From positions 1-56,469 of the forward strand of contig JAFGLP010000137.1 of assembly GCA_016927965.1 (NCBI GenBank): a DNA stretch of 56,469 nt. Direction: 5' to 3'. Shown piece after piece: positions 56,054-56,469 of this stretch. The translations under genes and the position numbers were made by a program. This stretch comes from Dehalococcoidia bacterium. Its GTDB lineage: Bacteria > Chloroflexota > Dehalococcoidia > GIF9 > UBA5629. The notes under the pieces were generated by a model, which saw only the letters and a program-made list of their open reading frames with translations, was not told where the DNA came from and ran no database searches. Numbering within the stretch: the stretch's first letter is position 1; each line of letters opens with the position of its first letter.

Positions 56054-56469
56054 TTTAGAAATGATCGCAGATAAAATACGCAGTTCATTTGCCGAGAAAG
56101 ATGCCGCACGTGAAATCTGTTTAAAAAACTGCCGTGAAATTATCAGGTTGAGTTCAACATCCATACGGGCCACTCACCGGCGCAATAAAGAGGATGCCCT
56201 GGAGATGATTGACTCCGCGTCAAAGCTGGTTAACCAGCTACAGACGGACTATAAAAAGAAATACAGTGAGTTATTATCGGCCAATTATGTGCATGATGCC
56301 TTTAAAGAATATGCCGAGGCCAGCATTACATTTAAAATTATTTTCGACAGGGAAATACCGGGACCAGACGGTTTAAAGGTGGCTTATCCCGCTTATCTTA
56401 ACGGTCTGGCAGAATCAGTGGGGGAACTGAGGAGATTTATTCTTGACGGGCTCAGGACCAACGATTTCA
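56025..56469 (+). CDS. Translin-family RNA/DNA-binding protein, truncated by the window edge
   Basis: Starts at ATG 56025 behind AGGAGG. The visible 148 residues include NCREIIRLSSTSIRATHRRN, VHDAFKEYAEASITFKI, AYPAYLNGLAESVGELRRF, all typical of the translin/COG2178 family. The group is common in archaea and found in some Chloroflexota; it binds nucleic acid and may have nuclease activity. The 3' end lies outside the window. Confidence 0.82.
   Translation, partial: MDAKSKKGNDLEMIADKIRSSFAEKDAAREICLKNCREIIRLSSTSIRATHRRNKEDALEMIDSASKLVNQLQTDYKKKYSELLSANYVHDAFKEYAEASITFKIIFDREIPGPDGLKVAYPAYLNGLAESVGELRRFILDGLRTNDF

Overview
The window reads as a chromosomal segment of an anaerobic or facultative bacterium. 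The best guess is the Chloroflexota, class Dehalococcoidia. This is an inference from gene content and not a measured placement: siroheme-dependent (Ahb) heme synthesis, many acyl-CoA ligases and ADP-forming acyl-CoA synthetase subunits, a translin-family protein, paired FmdB zinc ribbons, a ferredoxin:disulfide reductase and a LeuCD/isocitrate dehydrogenase cluster. There is no rRNA, intact tRNA, CRISPR array or prophage. The only mobile element is a broken IS3-type end at the left edge.

Layout. 1-1.2 kb: IS remnant, then a two-gene membrane/NEW3 pair. 1.2-5.9 kb: gene-poor stretch with an orphan ADP-forming acyl-CoA synthetase alpha-like gene, an MFS transporter, a decayed reading frame and a 56-residue helix-turn-helix gene surrounded by three copies of a palindromic site. 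5.9-12 kb: acyl-CoA and redox genes (acyl-CoA synthetase, a thiolase-fold protein lacking thiolase catalytic residues, a cysteine-rich ferredoxin, an unknown cysteine-motif protein, a DinB/TIGR03084-like protein). 12.2-19.4 kb: a complete branched-chain-type ABC transporter operon (livG-acyl-CoA ligase-livF-livH-livM-livK) with a consensus promoter, a 16-bp palindrome at the predicted start of transcription and a strong terminator. 19.5-26 kb: a membrane-anchored GH1 glycosidase divergent from a GPH sugar symporter, then a PIG-L deacetylase, a CARDB-like lipoprotein and a MalY-type C-S lyase.

26-36.6 kb is the centrepiece: a ten-gene leftward operon, HTH regulator-ahbC-ahbD-ahbAB fusion-sirC-hemA-hemC-cobA/hemD-hemB-hemL. 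It encodes nearly the whole route from glutamyl-tRNA through uroporphyrinogen III and siroheme to heme b, most genes overlapping or abutting. The regulator is the first gene, translationally coupled to ahbC. A 49-residue single-pass membrane peptide sits just upstream.

36.7-42.2 kb: SGNH-like protein, ferredoxin:disulfide reductase with fused rubredoxin-like domain plus its glutaredoxin, a cysteine hydrolase, and queD-folK-folP. 42.3-45.2 kb: LeuC-LeuD-isocitrate dehydrogenase, probably an aconitase/ICDH module. 45.2-56.5 kb: tRNA-like fragment, zinc-ribbon membrane protein, second LivG, tgt, a second orphan acyl-CoA synthetase alpha, heme O synthase (ctaB), sppA, ruvX-alaS, two FmdB genes, a stand-alone ThiE N-domain protein and a truncated translin gene at the right edge.

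Starts were chosen from ribosome-binding sites and overlaps, and several differ from the longest possible frame. Everything was read by eye; no database search was run.
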